Assembly (NCBI GenBank): GCA_943788135.1
Contig: CALSPC010000007.1
Location: 124,001-188,000, forward strand
DNA length: 64,000 nucleotides
Reading direction: 5' to 3'
From: an uncultured Paracoccaceae bacterium
Lineage (GTDB): Bacteria; Bacteroidota; Bacteroidia; Flavobacteriales; Flavobacteriaceae
Part shown: positions 16,850 through 26,432 of the stretch, one piece after another
Numbering within the stretch: the first letter of the stretch is position 1
How the letters are laid out: the number at the start of each line of letters is the position of its first letter
Notes under the pieces: model-generated
The model's database searches: none
The model's input: only the letters and a program-made list of their open reading frames with translations
Told to the model about the DNA's origin: nothing
Program-made: the position numbers and the translations under genes

Positions 16850-17671
16850 ATGAAAAATCAATTTATCGCTTTTTTATTTTGTGTGCTTAGTTTTTCTTGT
16901 GCTACTAATCCATTTACAGGGAAAAAAACTATGGCATTTATGCCAAATTCCCAGTTACTACCAATGGCGTTTGCTCAGTATGATCAGTTTTTGTCCGATA
17001 ATAAAGTGCTAAAAGGTACTTCCGATGCTGAAATGATTACAAGAGTTGGGCAACGCATTTCAGTAGCTGCCGAACGATGGTTAGATGCTAATAATTATCA
17101 AGGTTATCTAAAAGACTATAAATGGGAGTATAATTTAGTGGATGATAAAATGGTAAATGCTTGGTGTATGCCTGGAGGTAAAATTGTTTTTTACACTGGA
17201 ATTTTGCCAATAGCAGCTGGTGAAACTGGAGTTGCGGCGATTATGGGTCATGAAGTGGCTCATGCTTTAGCAAATCATGGTCAACAGCGTATGAGTGCAG
17301 GAATGATTCAGCAAGCTGGTGCAATCGGCGTTGCTGCTGCCACCAACTCTAAAAGTAGTACAGAACAACGTGTCTGGATGCAGGCTTACGGCGTTGGCAG
17401 TTCAGTAGCAGGAATGTTGCCCTTCAGTAGAGCTCATGAAACGGAAGCCGACGAAATAGGGCTGTACCTTATGGCTATAGCAGGCTACAATCCAGATGAA
17501 GCTCATAAGCTATGGCAACGTATGAAGACCAATAGTGGCGGTGAAGCACCTCCAGAATTTTTAAGTACACACCCTTCGAATGCTTCTCGTATAGCTAATT
17601 TAAAATCCCTATCAAACCAAGCAAAAGAGGAAGCTCGTAAATTTGGAGTAACATCTTTTAGATCATATTGA
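16850..17671 (+). CDS. M48 family zinc metallopeptidase, lipoprotein
   Basis: This 273-residue protein carries a lipobox (VLSFSC, Cys17) and the zinc-binding motif GHEVAHALANH (His134, Glu135, His138). The third ligand is in HETEADEIGLYLM. The conserved NAFxMPGG-type stretch appears as NAWCMPGGKIVFY at residues 103-115. It belongs with LoiP/BepA/YcaL-like periplasmic proteases, which degrade or chaperone misfolded outer-membrane proteins. It is followed immediately by a terminator hairpin, so it is probably a single-gene transcript. Confidence 0.92.
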   Translation: MKNQFIAFLFCVLSFSCATNPFTGKKTMAFMPNSQLLPMAFAQYDQFLSDNKVLKGTSDAEMITRVGQRISVAAERWLDANNYQGYLKDYKWEYNLVDDKMVNAWCMPGGKIVFYTGILPIAAGETGVAAIMGHEVAHALANHGQQRMSAGMIQQAGAIGVAAATNSKSSTEQRVWMQAYGVGSSVAGMLPFSRAHETEADEIGLYLMAIAGYNPDEAHKLWQRMKTNSGGEAPPEFLSTHPSNASRIANLKSLSNQAKEEARKFGVTSFRSY

Positions 17672-17702
17672 CTTTATAATTGAAATAAATGCTTAAATTG
17701 GG

Positions 17703-17731
17703 AACTGCTCAACAAAATGAGCAGTTTTTTT
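17703..17731 (+). terminator. Terminator abutting the start of the next gene
   Basis: AACTGCTCA (17703-17711) pairs with TGAGCAGTT (17718-17726), followed by seven T residues ending at 17731. The start codon of the MFS gene is the very next base. The hairpin probably ends the M48 transcript. It also contains an in-frame ATG (17717) that would give a slightly longer MFS protein. Confidence 0.8.
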
Positions 17732-19048
17732 ATGAAAAAATTTGAGAAAGGGAGTAAGCAGCTTACTAAAGCATGGGCATTTTATGATTGGGCAAATTCA
17801 GTATATCCCTTAGTGATAAGTACAGCAATTTTTCCCATATATTACAGCAGTATAACGAGTTCATTTGCGAACACATCTGGAGATGTATCATTTCTAGGAA
17901 CTTCTTGGGATCCAACAGCATTGTACGATTATACACTGTCATTCTCATTTTTAATAGTAGCGTTTTGCTCTCCTATTCTTTCTGCCATTGCAGATTATAT
18001 GGGTAATAAATTAAAATTCATGAAATTCTTTTGCCTTTTGGGGGCGCTGTCAGTAATGGGTTTATTTTTTTTTAAAGGAGAAGATACCTTATGGGTGGCA
18101 CTCACATGTACGGTGTTTGCAAGTATTGGATTTTGGGGGAGTTTAGTGTTTTACAATGCCTACCTTCCAGAAGTTGCTTTTCCAGAACAGCAGGATAAAG
18201 TTAGTGCGCAAGGCTTTATTTATGGATATATTGGTTCGGTATTATTACTCGTATTTAGCCTTGTAATGGTTCAAATGCCAGAGTTATTTGGCATCACAGA
18301 CCCTACTTTAGCTCCACGAATTACGTTTCTTTTAGTTGGTGTTTGGTGGCTAGGATTTGCTCAGTTTACATACCGTCGCTTGCCCAATAATATCTTTAAC
18401 CATAAACCTGAAAAAGACTTTATTTGGAAAGGACTTAAAGAGTTAAAAATTGTTTTAAAAGAACTTGTTAATTATCCACAACTTAAATATTTTTTAGTTG
18501 CTTTTTTCTGCTTTAGCGTGGGTGTGCAAACCATTGTACTGATGGCTGGTATTTTTGGAAGTAAAGAATTGGGACTACCAACATCGAATTTAATTTTTAC
18601 AATCATTCTAGTACAACTTGTTGCTATTTTAGGTGCTTATTTGTTTTCTAAACTGTCAACAAAAATCGGAAACCTAAAAACCCTAAAATTTACACTTATT
18701 ATTTGGGGAGGCGTTTGTTTTTTAGCCTTTTCTTTAGATGTCAATCAAACGAACGTAGATTATTATTTTTACGGATTAGGGATTATATTAGGGTTTGTTT
18801 TGGGTGCTACGCAATCGATTGGTCGTTCGACCTATTCAAAGCTTTTGCCAGACACACATGATAATGCTACATATTTTAGTTTTTATGATGTTACTGAGAA
18901 ATTAGCAATTGTATTAGGCATGTTAGTTTTTGGAGTTCTTATTTCAATTACAGGTTCTATGCAATATTCTGTATTGTCGTTAGCCTTCTTTTTTCTTTGT
19001 GCGTATATTGTTTTGTCTGCTGTCAAATCAACCGAGTTTGTAAAATAA
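17732..19048 (+). CDS. MFS transporter, UMF1/Atg22-like
   Basis: A 438-residue integral membrane protein with about 11-12 hydrophobic helices. The N-terminal AWAFYDWANSVYPLVIST is the hallmark of the UMF1 family related to vacuolar effluxer Atg22. A further match is GATQSIGRSTYSKLLP. Bacterial members probably export small solutes across the inner membrane, and the substrate is unknown. An upstream in-frame ATG at 17717 lies inside a terminator stem, so the ATG at 17732 (MKKFEKG) was chosen. No ribosome-binding site is visible ahead of it, as is normal for this clade. Confidence 0.85.
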   Translation: MKKFEKGSKQLTKAWAFYDWANSVYPLVISTAIFPIYYSSITSSFANTSGDVSFLGTSWDPTALYDYTLSFSFLIVAFCSPILSAIADYMGNKLKFMKFFCLLGALSVMGLFFFKGEDTLWVALTCTVFASIGFWGSLVFYNAYLPEVAFPEQQDKVSAQGFIYGYIGSVLLLVFSLVMVQMPELFGITDPTLAPRITFLLVGVWWLGFAQFTYRRLPNNIFNHKPEKDFIWKGLKELKIVLKELVNYPQLKYFLVAFFCFSVGVQTIVLMAGIFGSKELGLPTSNLIFTIILVQLVAILGAYLFSKLSTKIGNLKTLKFTLIIWGGVCFLAFSLDVNQTNVDYYFYGLGIILGFVLGATQSIGRSTYSKLLPDTHDNATYFSFYDVTEKLAIVLGMLVFGVLISITGSMQYSVLSLAFFFLCAYIVLSAVKSTEFVK

Positions 19049-19076
19049 TTTATTCTTAATCCCCTTTTTTATAAAG

Positions 19077-19092
19077 TTGGCATAACAATTGA
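19077..19092 (+). promoter_or_regulatory. Possible sigma-54-like site upstream of lon
   Basis: TTGGCATAACAATTGA has the GG and TTG blocks at the spacing of a -24/-12 promoter, with mismatches in the GC positions. It lies 114 bases before the lon start. The match is imperfect, and other sigma factors are possible. Confidence 0.25.
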
Positions 19093-19165
19093 ACCTTTGC
19101 TATAGATGTAAGTAAATACGCTGATAAAAGGCGTCAACTTGCATTTAACATGAACTATTAATATC

Positions 19166-19190
19166 AAAACAGTTCTGTTTTATGACAGAA
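19166..19190. repeat. Nested palindromes in the lon leader
   Basis: AAAACAGttCTGTTTT (19166-19181) overlaps a second inverted repeat, TTCTGT/ACAGAA (19173-19190). Both lie 16-40 bases before the lon start codon. They could form alternative RNA hairpins or bind a stress regulator. No U-run follows, so this is not a terminator. Confidence 0.45.
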
Positions 19191-19205
19191 TGACCTAATA
19201 TACAT

Positions 19206-21653
19206 ATGAGCAAATCAAAATTCACTATGCTTGACAGTTTGTCATTACAAGACTTTGATGAAAATTCAGAGTTAATTCCATTGATGACTACCGAAGATGA
19301 AGAAGCTATAAAAAATGAATCACTTCCAGAAACAGTACCGATTCTCTCCTTGAGAAATACTGTTTTATTTCCAGGCGTCGTTATTCCAATTACTGCTGGT
19401 CGAGATAAATCTATTCAGTTAATTAATGATGCCAATTCTGGTTCTAAAGTTATTGGAGTTGTTTCACAAAAAGACGAAACCGTAGAAGATCCTAGTCTAG
19501 ATGATATTTATACCACAGGAACAGTTGCACGGATCTTAAAAGTCCTTAAAATGCCTGACGGTAATACTACTGTAATAATTCAAGGAAAAAAGCGTTTTCA
19601 GATATCTGAAATAGTTTCAGAAGCTCCCTATATGATAGCTAAAATTCAGGGTGTTCCAGAAATTTCGCCATCTAGTAGCGCTGAATTTCCAGCCATTATT
19701 GAATCCATCAAAGATCTAGCTTTACAAATCATAAAACAAAGCCCTACAATTCCTAGTGAAGCTTCATTTGCGATCAAAAATATCGAAAGCAGTTCGTTTT
19801 TAATCAATTTTGTATCTTCAAATATGAACCTCTCTGTTGTTGAAAAACAGAAATTATTAGAAGTTCATGATCTTCAAGAGCGTGCGTTACTAACCTTGAA
19901 ACATATGAATGTTGAGTTTCAACGCTTAGAGCTTAAAAACGATATTCAATCCAAAGTGCAAAGCGACATGAGTCAGCAACAGCGCGAATATTTTTTACAA
20001 CAACAAATTAAAACCATACAAGAAGAATTGGGTGGCGTGAGTTATGAAGAGGAAATTGAGGAAATGAAATCTCGTGCGGAAAAAAAATCTTGGAATACAA
20101 AAGTCGCTACGCATTTTAACAAAGAAATTGGAAAACTGCAACGTATGAACCCACAAGTTGCCGAGTATTCTATTCAACGTAATTATTTAGATCTGTTTCT
20201 AGATTTACCTTGGGATTCTTTTAGCGAAGATAATTTTGATTTGAAACGCGCACAAAAAATATTGGATCGTGATCATTTTGGTTTAGAAGAAGTCAAACGA
20301 AGAATCATAGAATATTTAGCGGTTTTGAAACTAAGAAATGATATGAAGTCTCCAATTTTGTGTTTACATGGTCCTCCCGGAGTTGGAAAAACATCTCTAG
20401 GAAAGTCGATAGCTGAAGCATTAGGCAGAGAATATGTTCGAATTTCTTTAGGTGGTCTTAGAGATGAAGCTGAAATACGAGGGCATAGAAAAACATATAT
20501 TGGTGCCATGCCAGGACGAATTTTGCAAAGTTTAAAAAAAGCAGGGACTTCTAATCCTGTATTTGTGTTAGATGAAATTGATAAGCTTTCAAGTTCTCAT
20601 CAAGGCGATCCATCGTCTGCAATGCTTGAAGTTCTAGATCCTGAACAAAATTCAGAATTCTATGATAACTTTTTAGAAATGGGGTATGACCTTTCAAAAG
20701 TTATGTTTGTAGCAACTTCTAACAGTCTAAATACGATTCAACCCGCACTTTTAGATCGAATGGAGATCATTAATGTGAGTGGCTATACTATTGAAGAAAA
20801 AGTTCAAATCGGAAAAAAATATTTATTACCAAAACAAATTTTAGAACATGGCATAACTTCTTCGGACTTAAAAATTGCACAACCACAATTAGAAAAAATT
20901 GTTGAAGGCTATACAAGAGAATCCGGAGTGCGAGGGCTTGAAAAGCAAATAGCAAAAATGGTTCGCTACGCTGCTAAAAATATTGCAATGGAAGAACCTT
21001 ACGCTACAAAAATTTCTAATGAGGCCATAGTCGAGGTCTTAGGTAGTCCAAAACTTGAGCGCGATAAGTACGAGAATAACGATGTTGCAGGAGTTGTAAC
21101 TGGTTTAGCTTGGACTCGGGTTGGGGGCGATATTTTATTTATTGAGTCTATCTTATCTAAAGGAAAGGGAAGTTTAAATATTACTGGAAATTTAGGAAAA
21201 GTTATGAAAGAGTCAGCAACAATTGCTATGGAATACATCAAAGCAAATGCAGACTTATATGACTTGAAACCCGAAATTTTTGACACTTATAACGTCCATA
21301 TTCATGTTCCGGAAGGCGCTACACCAAAAGATGGTCCTAGTGCTGGAATTACCATGTTAACTTCTTTAGTGTCTTTGTTTACTCAAAGGAAAATAAAGAA
21401 AAACTTAGCAATGACCGGAGAAATCACCCTGCGTGGTAAAGTACTTCCTGTGGGTGGTATCAAAGAGAAAATTTTGGCGGCCAAACGTGCAAAAATAAAA
21501 GATATTATTCTTTCTAAAGACAATAAAAGTGATATTGAAGATATCAATCAAACCTATTTAAAAGGATTAACTTTTCATTTTGTTTCAGATATGAGTGAAG
21601 TCATTGACATTGCGATTACAAATCAAAAAGTTAAAAATGCAAAAACACTTTAA
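19206..21653 (+). CDS. lon: ATP-dependent protease Lon
   Basis: This 815-residue LonA has an N-terminal substrate-binding domain starting around [13 protein letters not shown] (residues 45-57), a coiled region near 240-300, and the AAA+ module with Walker [10 protein letters not shown] at about 390. The proteolytic domain has the Ser-Lys dyad: Ser712 in PKDGPSAG and Lys755 in GGIKEK. It degrades misfolded and regulatory proteins in the cytoplasm. Length is normal for the family. It is preceded by a 157-base leader region with palindromes, suggesting stress control. It stands alone, with porQ beginning 69 bases later. Confidence 0.96.
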   Translation: MSKSKFTMLDSLSLQDFDENSELIPLMTTEDEEAIKNESLPETVPILSLRNTVLFPGVVIPITAGRDKSIQLINDANSGSKVIGVVSQKDETVEDPSLDDIYTTGTVARILKVLKMPDGNTTVIIQGKKRFQISEIVSEAPYMIAKIQGVPEISPSSSAEFPAIIESIKDLALQIIKQSPTIPSEASFAIKNIESSSFLINFVSSNMNLSVVEKQKLLEVHDLQERALLTLKHMNVEFQRLELKNDIQSKVQSDMSQQQREYFLQQQIKTIQEELGGVSYEEEIEEMKSRAEKKSWNTKVATHFNKEIGKLQRMNPQVAEYSIQRNYLDLFLDLPWDSFSEDNFDLKRAQKILDRDHFGLEEVKRRIIEYLAVLKLRNDMKSPILCLHGPPGVGKTSLGKSIAEALGREYVRISLGGLRDEAEIRGHRKTYIGAMPGRILQSLKKAGTSNPVFVLDEIDKLSSSHQGDPSSAMLEVLDPEQNSEFYDNFLEMGYDLSKVMFVATSNSLNTIQPALLDRMEIINVSGYTIEEKVQIGKKYLLPKQILEHGITSSDLKIAQPQLEKIVEGYTRESGVRGLEKQIAKMVRYAAKNIAMEEPYATKISNEAIVEVLGSPKLERDKYENNDVAGVVTGLAWTRVGGDILFIESILSKGKGSLNITGNLGKVMKESATIAMEYIKANADLYDLKPEIFDTYNVHIHVPEGATPKDGPSAGITMLTSLVSLFTQRKIKKNLAMTGEITLRGKVLPVGGIKEKILAAKRAKIKDIILSKDNKSDIEDINQTYLKGLTFHFVSDMSEVIDIAITNQKVKNAKTL

Positions 21654-21722
21654 TTTGGTTAAATTTTTTATCATTCAAAATAAACACTCCTAATTGCCGT
21701 TTTAGAACTGATTTACTTTCAC

Positions 21723-22745
21723 ATGAGAATTAGGATAAGTGTTGCGTTTTTTTTGTTTTTATGTAGCTCAGCTTCGTATGCGCAGTTAGGAGGTGAATCT
21801 ACATACCAGTTCTTAAACCTTGTATCCTCACCAAGACAAGCTGCTTTGGGCGGAAAAGTTCTTACGAATGTTGACTATGATGTCACTCAAGCTTTATACA
21901 ATCCTGCTACTATAAATCAAGACATGGACAATCAGTTGGCGCTAAATTATTCCAATTATTTAGGGGATTTAAATTATGGCACTGCAGCATATGCTTATAC
22001 TTGGGACCGAAGAACTAAAACATTTCATATTGGAATGACTTATATCAATTATGGGAGTTTTGATGGCTACGATGAAAATGGAATAAGTACAGGAACATTT
22101 ACTGGAAATGAAGCCGCAATTTCTATGGGGTATGCAACTCAAGTTGGGTATTCTGATTTTTATATCGGAGGAAACCTCAAATTAATTTCCTCAAAACTTG
22201 AACAGTATAATTCCCTTGGCGTTGCAGGAGATTTAGGTTTAATCTATATTAATGAGTATTTAGAGTTTAATGCGGCTCTTGTAATTCGTAATTTTGGAAC
22301 ACAACTCACAACCTATGCAGGCTTGAAGGAGTCGTTACCTTTTGAAATTGCACTTGGATTTTCTCAAACGCTTGAAAATGTTCCTTTAAGATGGCATCTT
22401 ACTTTTGAAAATCTACAACAGTGGCCAATTGCTAAAGCCAACCCTGCACGAGCGACATCAGATTTAAACGGAAATCAAACAGAGGAAAACGTTGGCTTTC
22501 TTAGTAATGTTGTTCGTCATACGATTGTGGGACTAGAACTTTTTCCTGAAAAAGGATTTAACCTAAGATTAGGATATAGTTTTAGAAGGGCAGCGGAGTT
22601 AAAAATTATAGATCAGCGGAATTTTTCAGGTTTTTCTTTTGGAATTGGCTTGAAGTTTAATAAAATAAGATTTAGTTTTACACATGCGCGCTATACATTA
22701 GCCTCAAATACTAGTTTTCTGGGGCTTCAAATACATTTAAACTAA
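21723..22745 (+). CDS. porQ: Type IX secretion system protein PorQ
   Basis: A 340-residue exported protein with a signal peptide ending near SSASYAQ. The conserved PorQ opening is GGESTYQFLNLVSSPRQAALGG, within residues 23-45. The rest is strand-rich with FxxGxxYxN-type repeats, and it ends in FLGLQIHLN, consistent with an outer-membrane barrel. PorQ belongs to the type IX secretion machinery of Bacteroidota, where it takes part in attaching exported proteins at the cell surface. The stop codon shares a base with the cmk start (TAATG), so the pair is coupled, as in other flavobacteria. Confidence 0.88.
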   Translation: MRIRISVAFFLFLCSSASYAQLGGESTYQFLNLVSSPRQAALGGKVLTNVDYDVTQALYNPATINQDMDNQLALNYSNYLGDLNYGTAAYAYTWDRRTKTFHIGMTYINYGSFDGYDENGISTGTFTGNEAAISMGYATQVGYSDFYIGGNLKLISSKLEQYNSLGVAGDLGLIYINEYLEFNAALVIRNFGTQLTTYAGLKESLPFEIALGFSQTLENVPLRWHLTFENLQQWPIAKANPARATSDLNGNQTEENVGFLSNVVRHTIVGLELFPEKGFNLRLGYSFRRAAELKIIDQRNFSGFSFGIGLKFNKIRFSFTHARYTLASNTSFLGLQIHLN

Positions 22746-23437
22746 TGAAAAAAATAACAATTGCTATTGATGGATTTTCCTCTACTGGAAAAAGTACACT
22801 TGCCAAACAACTAGCGCAAAAGCTTCAGTATGTTTATGTCGATTCTGGAGCAATGTATCGAGCAGTCGCCTTATATGCCTTAGAGCATAAATTAATTGAT
22901 GATAATGTTTTAAATACAGAAAAACTCATAGCAAGCTTACCATATATAAATGTTGCTTTTCAATACAACAATTCTTTAAAAGCTTCTGAACTATATTTAA
23001 ATGAAGTAAATGTAAATACCGAAATTCGATCCATGATCGTTTCTAATGCAGTTAGCATAGTCGCCTCAGTACCTGAAGTTCGTAAGCAATTAGTCGCTCT
23101 TCAACAACAAATGGGCGCAAAGAAAGGCATTGTGATGGATGGAAGAGATATTGGCACAGTTGTTTTTCCAGATGCAGAACTAAAGCTGTTTATGACCGCT
23201 TCTGCCCATACCCGAGCACAAAGACGGTATGAGGAGTTAGTTAGCGGAGGAACAACAGTCTCTTTTGACGCTGTATTAGAAAATATAACTTCACGAGATC
23301 ATCTTGATTCTACACGAGAAGATTCGCCACTTTTTAAAGCAAAAGATGCCATTGAAATTGATAACTCTAGCCTTAGTTTAGAAGACCAATTCGAAAAGGT
23401 ATTAGCGCTCGTAAATTCAAAATTAGCAATTGCGTAA
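22745..23437 (+). CDS. cmk: Cytidylate kinase
   Basis: This 230-residue NMP kinase has Walker A GFSSTGKST (residues 10-18) and the CMP-binding YVDSGAMYRA. It also has MDGRDIGTVVFPDAELK and the lid-region arginines in SRDHLDSTRED. It phosphorylates CMP and dCMP. Length and motifs are normal. It overlaps porQ by one base and precedes rpsA, a cmk-rpsA order also known in other bacteria, so a shared transcript or readthrough is possible. Confidence 0.95.
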   Translation: MKKITIAIDGFSSTGKSTLAKQLAQKLQYVYVDSGAMYRAVALYALEHKLIDDNVLNTEKLIASLPYINVAFQYNNSLKASELYLNEVNVNTEIRSMIVSNAVSIVASVPEVRKQLVALQQQMGAKKGIVMDGRDIGTVVFPDAELKLFMTASAHTRAQRRYEELVSGGTTVSFDAVLENITSRDHLDSTREDSPLFKAKDAIEIDNSSLSLEDQFEKVLALVNSKLAIA

Positions 23438-23490
23438 CTTCTCTCTTAAAAACAGATAAGAAAACATTAGGAATCATTAGGGATTAATTG

Positions 23491-23498
23491 TAATATTG
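23491..23498 (+). promoter_or_regulatory. Candidate -7 element for rpsA
   Basis: TAATATTG is one mismatch from TAnnTTTG and identical to the motif before the porin gene at 12175. It lies about 116 bases before the rpsA start, leaving a long untranslated leader that could carry autoregulation. Confidence 0.38.
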
Positions 23499-23613
23499 CA
23501 CTCCTTTTAGCAAATAATAGGTTCAGTAAAAGGGATTAACTTTAATTAATAACACTTTTATAGGGGTGCTTAAACGAATCTTTCCTCTGTAAAATACAAA
23601 TTTTTAAACAGCC

Positions 23614-25446
23614 ATGGCTGAAGAAAAAAACACAAATGTGGAAGAGGTAACTGCAGAAACTACCGCAGTAGAAACGCCACAAGTAAACGAAGCTCAAGCA
23701 AATCCTGAGCAATTCCTAAAAGATTTTAACTGGCACAATTACGAAGAGGGTATTGATCCCGTTGACGACGCTAAACTTGATGAATTCGAGAAGTTAGTTG
23801 CAAGTAATTTTGTTGATACACTTGATGATCAAGTTGTAGAAGGTACAGTTGTTCATATTTCTGATCGTGATGCGATTATTGATATCAATGCAAAATCTGA
23901 GGGTGTCATCTCATTAAATGAGTTTCGATACAATCCTAACTTAGCAATAGGAGACAAAGTAGAAGTTTTAATTGATGTACGTGAAGATGCAACTGGTCAA
24001 TTAGTTCTTTCTCACCGAAAGGCTAGAGTTATCAAAGCATGGGATCGTGTGATCTCTGCTAATGAAACTGGAGAAATCGTAAATGGTTTCGTTAAATGTC
24101 GTACTAAAGGTGGTATGATCGTTGATGTATTTGGTATTGAAGCGTTCTTACCAGGTTCACAAATCGATGTGAAGCCAATTAGAGATTACGATCAGTATGT
24201 CAACAAAACAATGGAATTCAAAGTGGTAAAAATCAACCACGAATTCAAAAACGTTGTGGTATCGCATAAAGCGCTTATTGAAGCAGACATCGAAATCCAG
24301 AAGAAAGAAATTATCAGTCAATTAGAAAAAGGTCAAGTTCTTGAAGGTGTTGTTAAAAACATCACATCTTACGGAGTGTTTATGGATCTTGGTGGCGTTG
24401 ATGGTTTAGTTCACATTACTGACCTTTCTTGGTCAAGAATCAATCACCCAAGTGAGATTGTAGAACTCGATCAAAAATTAAACGTTGTTATTCTTGACTT
24501 TGATGAAAATAAATCAAGAATTCAATTAGGTCTTAAACAATTGAGCAAACATCCATGGGATGCCCTTGGCGAAGATGTGAAAATTGGAGATGAGATTGAA
24601 GGTAAAGTTGTAGTCATTGCAGATTATGGTGCATTTATCGAAGTCGTAGAAGGTGTTGAAGGATTAATTCATGTTTCTGAAATGTCTTGGTCTACACATT
24701 TACGTTCTGCTCAAGACTTCGTAAAAGTAGGAGATAAAATTAAAGCTCAGATCTTAACTTTAGATAGAGAAGATCGTAAAATGTCACTAGGTATTAAGCA
24801 ATTATCTGCTGATCCTTGGACTGACATTACTTCTAAATTCCCAGTAGCTTCTAAGCATACAGGAATTGTAAGAAACTTCACAAACTTTGGTGTTTTTGTT
24901 GAATTAGAAGAAGGTATTGATGGTTTAATTTACATCTCTGATTTATCTTGGACTAAGAAAGTGAAACATCCTAGCGAATTTTGTGCTGTAGGTGATAACT
25001 TAGAAGTTGTAGTTCTTGAATTAGACGTTGAAGCTAGAAAACTAAGTTTAGGACATAAACAAACCACTGATAATCCTTGGGATAAATATCAAACTGAATT
25101 TGCTTTAAACACTAAGCATACGGCTTCTATTGAAGAAATCGTTGACAAAGGTGCCACGGTTAAATTCAACGACGATGTTATCGCTTTTATTCCTTCACGT
25201 CATCTTGAAAAAGAAGATGGAAGTAAGCTCAAAAAAGGAGAAGAAGCGGAGTTTGTAATCATTGAATTCAATAAAGAATTCAAACGTGTTGTAGCTTCAC
25301 ATACTGCCTTATTTAAAGCAGAAGAAGTGAAGCATGTGAAAGCAGCGGTCAAAAAAGCAGCGAGTACTGCAGCTGAAGCAAAACCTACTTTAGGAGATGC
25401 GAACGATGCTTTACAAGCACTTAAAGACAAAATGGACGGGAAATAA
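23614..25446 (+). CDS. rpsA: 30S ribosomal protein S1
   Basis: A 610-residue S1 protein with an acidic N-terminal tail followed by repeated S1 (OB-fold) RNA-binding domains. The recurring signatures VVKNITSYGVFMDLGGVDGL, ADYGAFIEVVEGVEGLIH and FTNFGVFVELEEGIDGLIY mark the well-conserved middle repeats. The outer repeats are more diverged, giving about six in all. S1 recruits mRNA to the small subunit. In Bacteroidota initiation depends little on Shine-Dalgarno pairing, so its role in start selection may be large. The alanine/lysine-rich C-terminus is normal. A strong terminator follows. Confidence 0.96.
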   Translation: MAEEKNTNVEEVTAETTAVETPQVNEAQANPEQFLKDFNWHNYEEGIDPVDDAKLDEFEKLVASNFVDTLDDQVVEGTVVHISDRDAIIDINAKSEGVISLNEFRYNPNLAIGDKVEVLIDVREDATGQLVLSHRKARVIKAWDRVISANETGEIVNGFVKCRTKGGMIVDVFGIEAFLPGSQIDVKPIRDYDQYVNKTMEFKVVKINHEFKNVVVSHKALIEADIEIQKKEIISQLEKGQVLEGVVKNITSYGVFMDLGGVDGLVHITDLSWSRINHPSEIVELDQKLNVVILDFDENKSRIQLGLKQLSKHPWDALGEDVKIGDEIEGKVVVIADYGAFIEVVEGVEGLIHVSEMSWSTHLRSAQDFVKVGDKIKAQILTLDREDRKMSLGIKQLSADPWTDITSKFPVASKHTGIVRNFTNFGVFVELEEGIDGLIYISDLSWTKKVKHPSEFCAVGDNLEVVVLELDVEARKLSLGHKQTTDNPWDKYQTEFALNTKHTASIEEIVDKGATVKFNDDVIAFIPSRHLEKEDGSKLKKGEEAEFVIIEFNKEFKRVVASHTALFKAEEVKHVKAAVKKAASTAAEAKPTLGDANDALQALKDKMDGK

Positions 25447-25470
25447 TCCTCTCCTAAGTCTTATAATTTA

Positions 25471-25502
25471 AGAGCCTTCTCTACTGAGAAGGCTCTTTTT
25501 TT
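25471..25502 (+). terminator. Rho-independent terminator of rpsA
   Basis: An eleven-base perfect stem, AGAGCCTTCTC with GAGAAGGCTCT, closes the loop TACT and is followed by seven or eight T residues. It starts 25 bases after the rpsA stop. Confidence 0.92.
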
Positions 25503-25815
25503 ATATATGTGTTAAGTTTGTGTTTATATTTTTTTTGCCCGGTTTTATTCTGCTACAACGATATGTAGTGACCAGTCGTCATTTTTTGGGCCATGAAATC
25601 ATCTTTTCTGATTTTTGAGTAAAAGGTGTTCACTAACAAATGAACGTCTTTTCTGGAAGCTATAGTGTTCATTAGTTCGCGTATTTTCCATACCATTTAT
25701 CTCAAAAAATACATTTTAAATTAAATAGGTGTTAGTTACATATTGTAAACAAATACCATCTCAAGTAGTGATCATTTGACTTTAGGGTTGGGACTTTATG
25801 TGCTATAGATGTAAT
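25503..25815. other. Non-coding stretch between rpsA and the redox operon
   Basis: About 310 bases between two terminators with no acceptable gene on either strand. Several short inverted repeats occur, including CTACA/TGTAG (25553-25568) and GTTCA/TGAAC (25628-25645). A near repeat of the latter, GTTCATTAGT, starts near 25668. It could be a decayed gene, a small RNA or plain spacer. Confidence 0.4.
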
Positions 25816-25848
25816 AAAAAAAAGCCACTTCTAAACTAGAAGCGGCTT
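25816..25848 (-). terminator. Terminator of the redox operon
   Basis: Read on the minus strand, AAGCC and CTTCTA blocks pair with TAGAAG and GGCTT blocks across a three-base loop with one mismatch. Eight T residues follow. It lies 23 bases past the last gene of the peroxiredoxin operon. Confidence 0.85.
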
Positions 25849-25870
25849 ATATTATAAGTGATTTTAATTT

Positions 25871-26128
25871 CTAAGAATCAATAGACCCTAGAACGCGTTT
25901 CATAAAACTATTTAACGCTTCCTTTTGAGGAGTACCATCTTTAACCATTTTATGAACTTCCAGTGCACCGTACATATTAGAGATTAATTCTCCAATCACA
26001 TCTAATTCTTCATCTTTTAGACTCGGAACTTCAGTGAGTGCTTCTAAGGTTTCAAGGGTTTCAACGATATAATCTTCATCATTGGCCTCAATAAATTGTG
26101 TTAAATGCTTAATTACTGGCAGCTTCAT
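25871..26128 (-). CDS. Small conserved protein (DUF6952-like)
   Basis: An 85-residue soluble, acidic, helical protein (TLEALTEVPSLKDEELDVIG in the centre) with no cysteines and no signal peptide. It resembles the DUF6952 proteins that accompany thioredoxin and peroxiredoxin genes in flavobacteria. The function is unknown. The ATG at 26126-26128 gives MKLPVIKHL. A TTG six bases upstream is a less likely start. It overlaps the thioredoxin gene by 20 bases, strongly suggesting translational coupling and a role in the same redox pathway. Confidence 0.75.
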   Translation of the reverse strand: MKLPVIKHLTQFIEANDEDYIVETLETLEALTEVPSLKDEELDVIGELISNMYGALEVHKMVKDGTPQKEALNSFMKRVLGSIDS

Positions 26129-26420
26129 CAACAAGAGCTTTTAGAACGTCAAACTTGTTGGTTTGCGTTTGGTTTATAAACTGACCTGATTTGAAAACAG
26201 CAAAAGTAGGTAAGTTGTCTACGGTTGCGAGTTTTCTACTTTCAGGGAATTTTTCTGCATCTGCAATCACAAACGTCGCGTCTGTCATTTCAGAAGCTAG
26301 TTTTTTGAATTTAGGTTTCATAATTCTACAGTTTCCACACCAAGTCGCGGAGTACTGAACCACTACAAAAGCGTTGTCAGAGATTATAGATTGTAAATTG
26401 TCTTCAGAAAGTTCCTGCAT
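26109..26420 (-). CDS. Thioredoxin-family protein with a WCGNC active site
   Basis: This 103-residue cytoplasmic thioredoxin fold has active site TWCGNC (Cys28, Cys31) instead of the classical WCGPC. The cis-proline is in NLPTF. The Pro-to-Asn change is expected to alter redox potential and partner choice. It lies 12 bases after the peroxiredoxin gene and overlaps the small protein that follows, so it is the natural candidate to reduce that peroxiredoxin. Confidence 0.9.
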   Translation of the reverse strand: MQELSEDNLQSIISDNAFVVVQYSATWCGNCRIMKPKFKKLASEMTDATFVIADAEKFPESRKLATVDNLPTFAVFKSGQFINQTQTNKFDVLKALVDEAASN

Positions 26421-26432
26421 GATAAATTAGTT

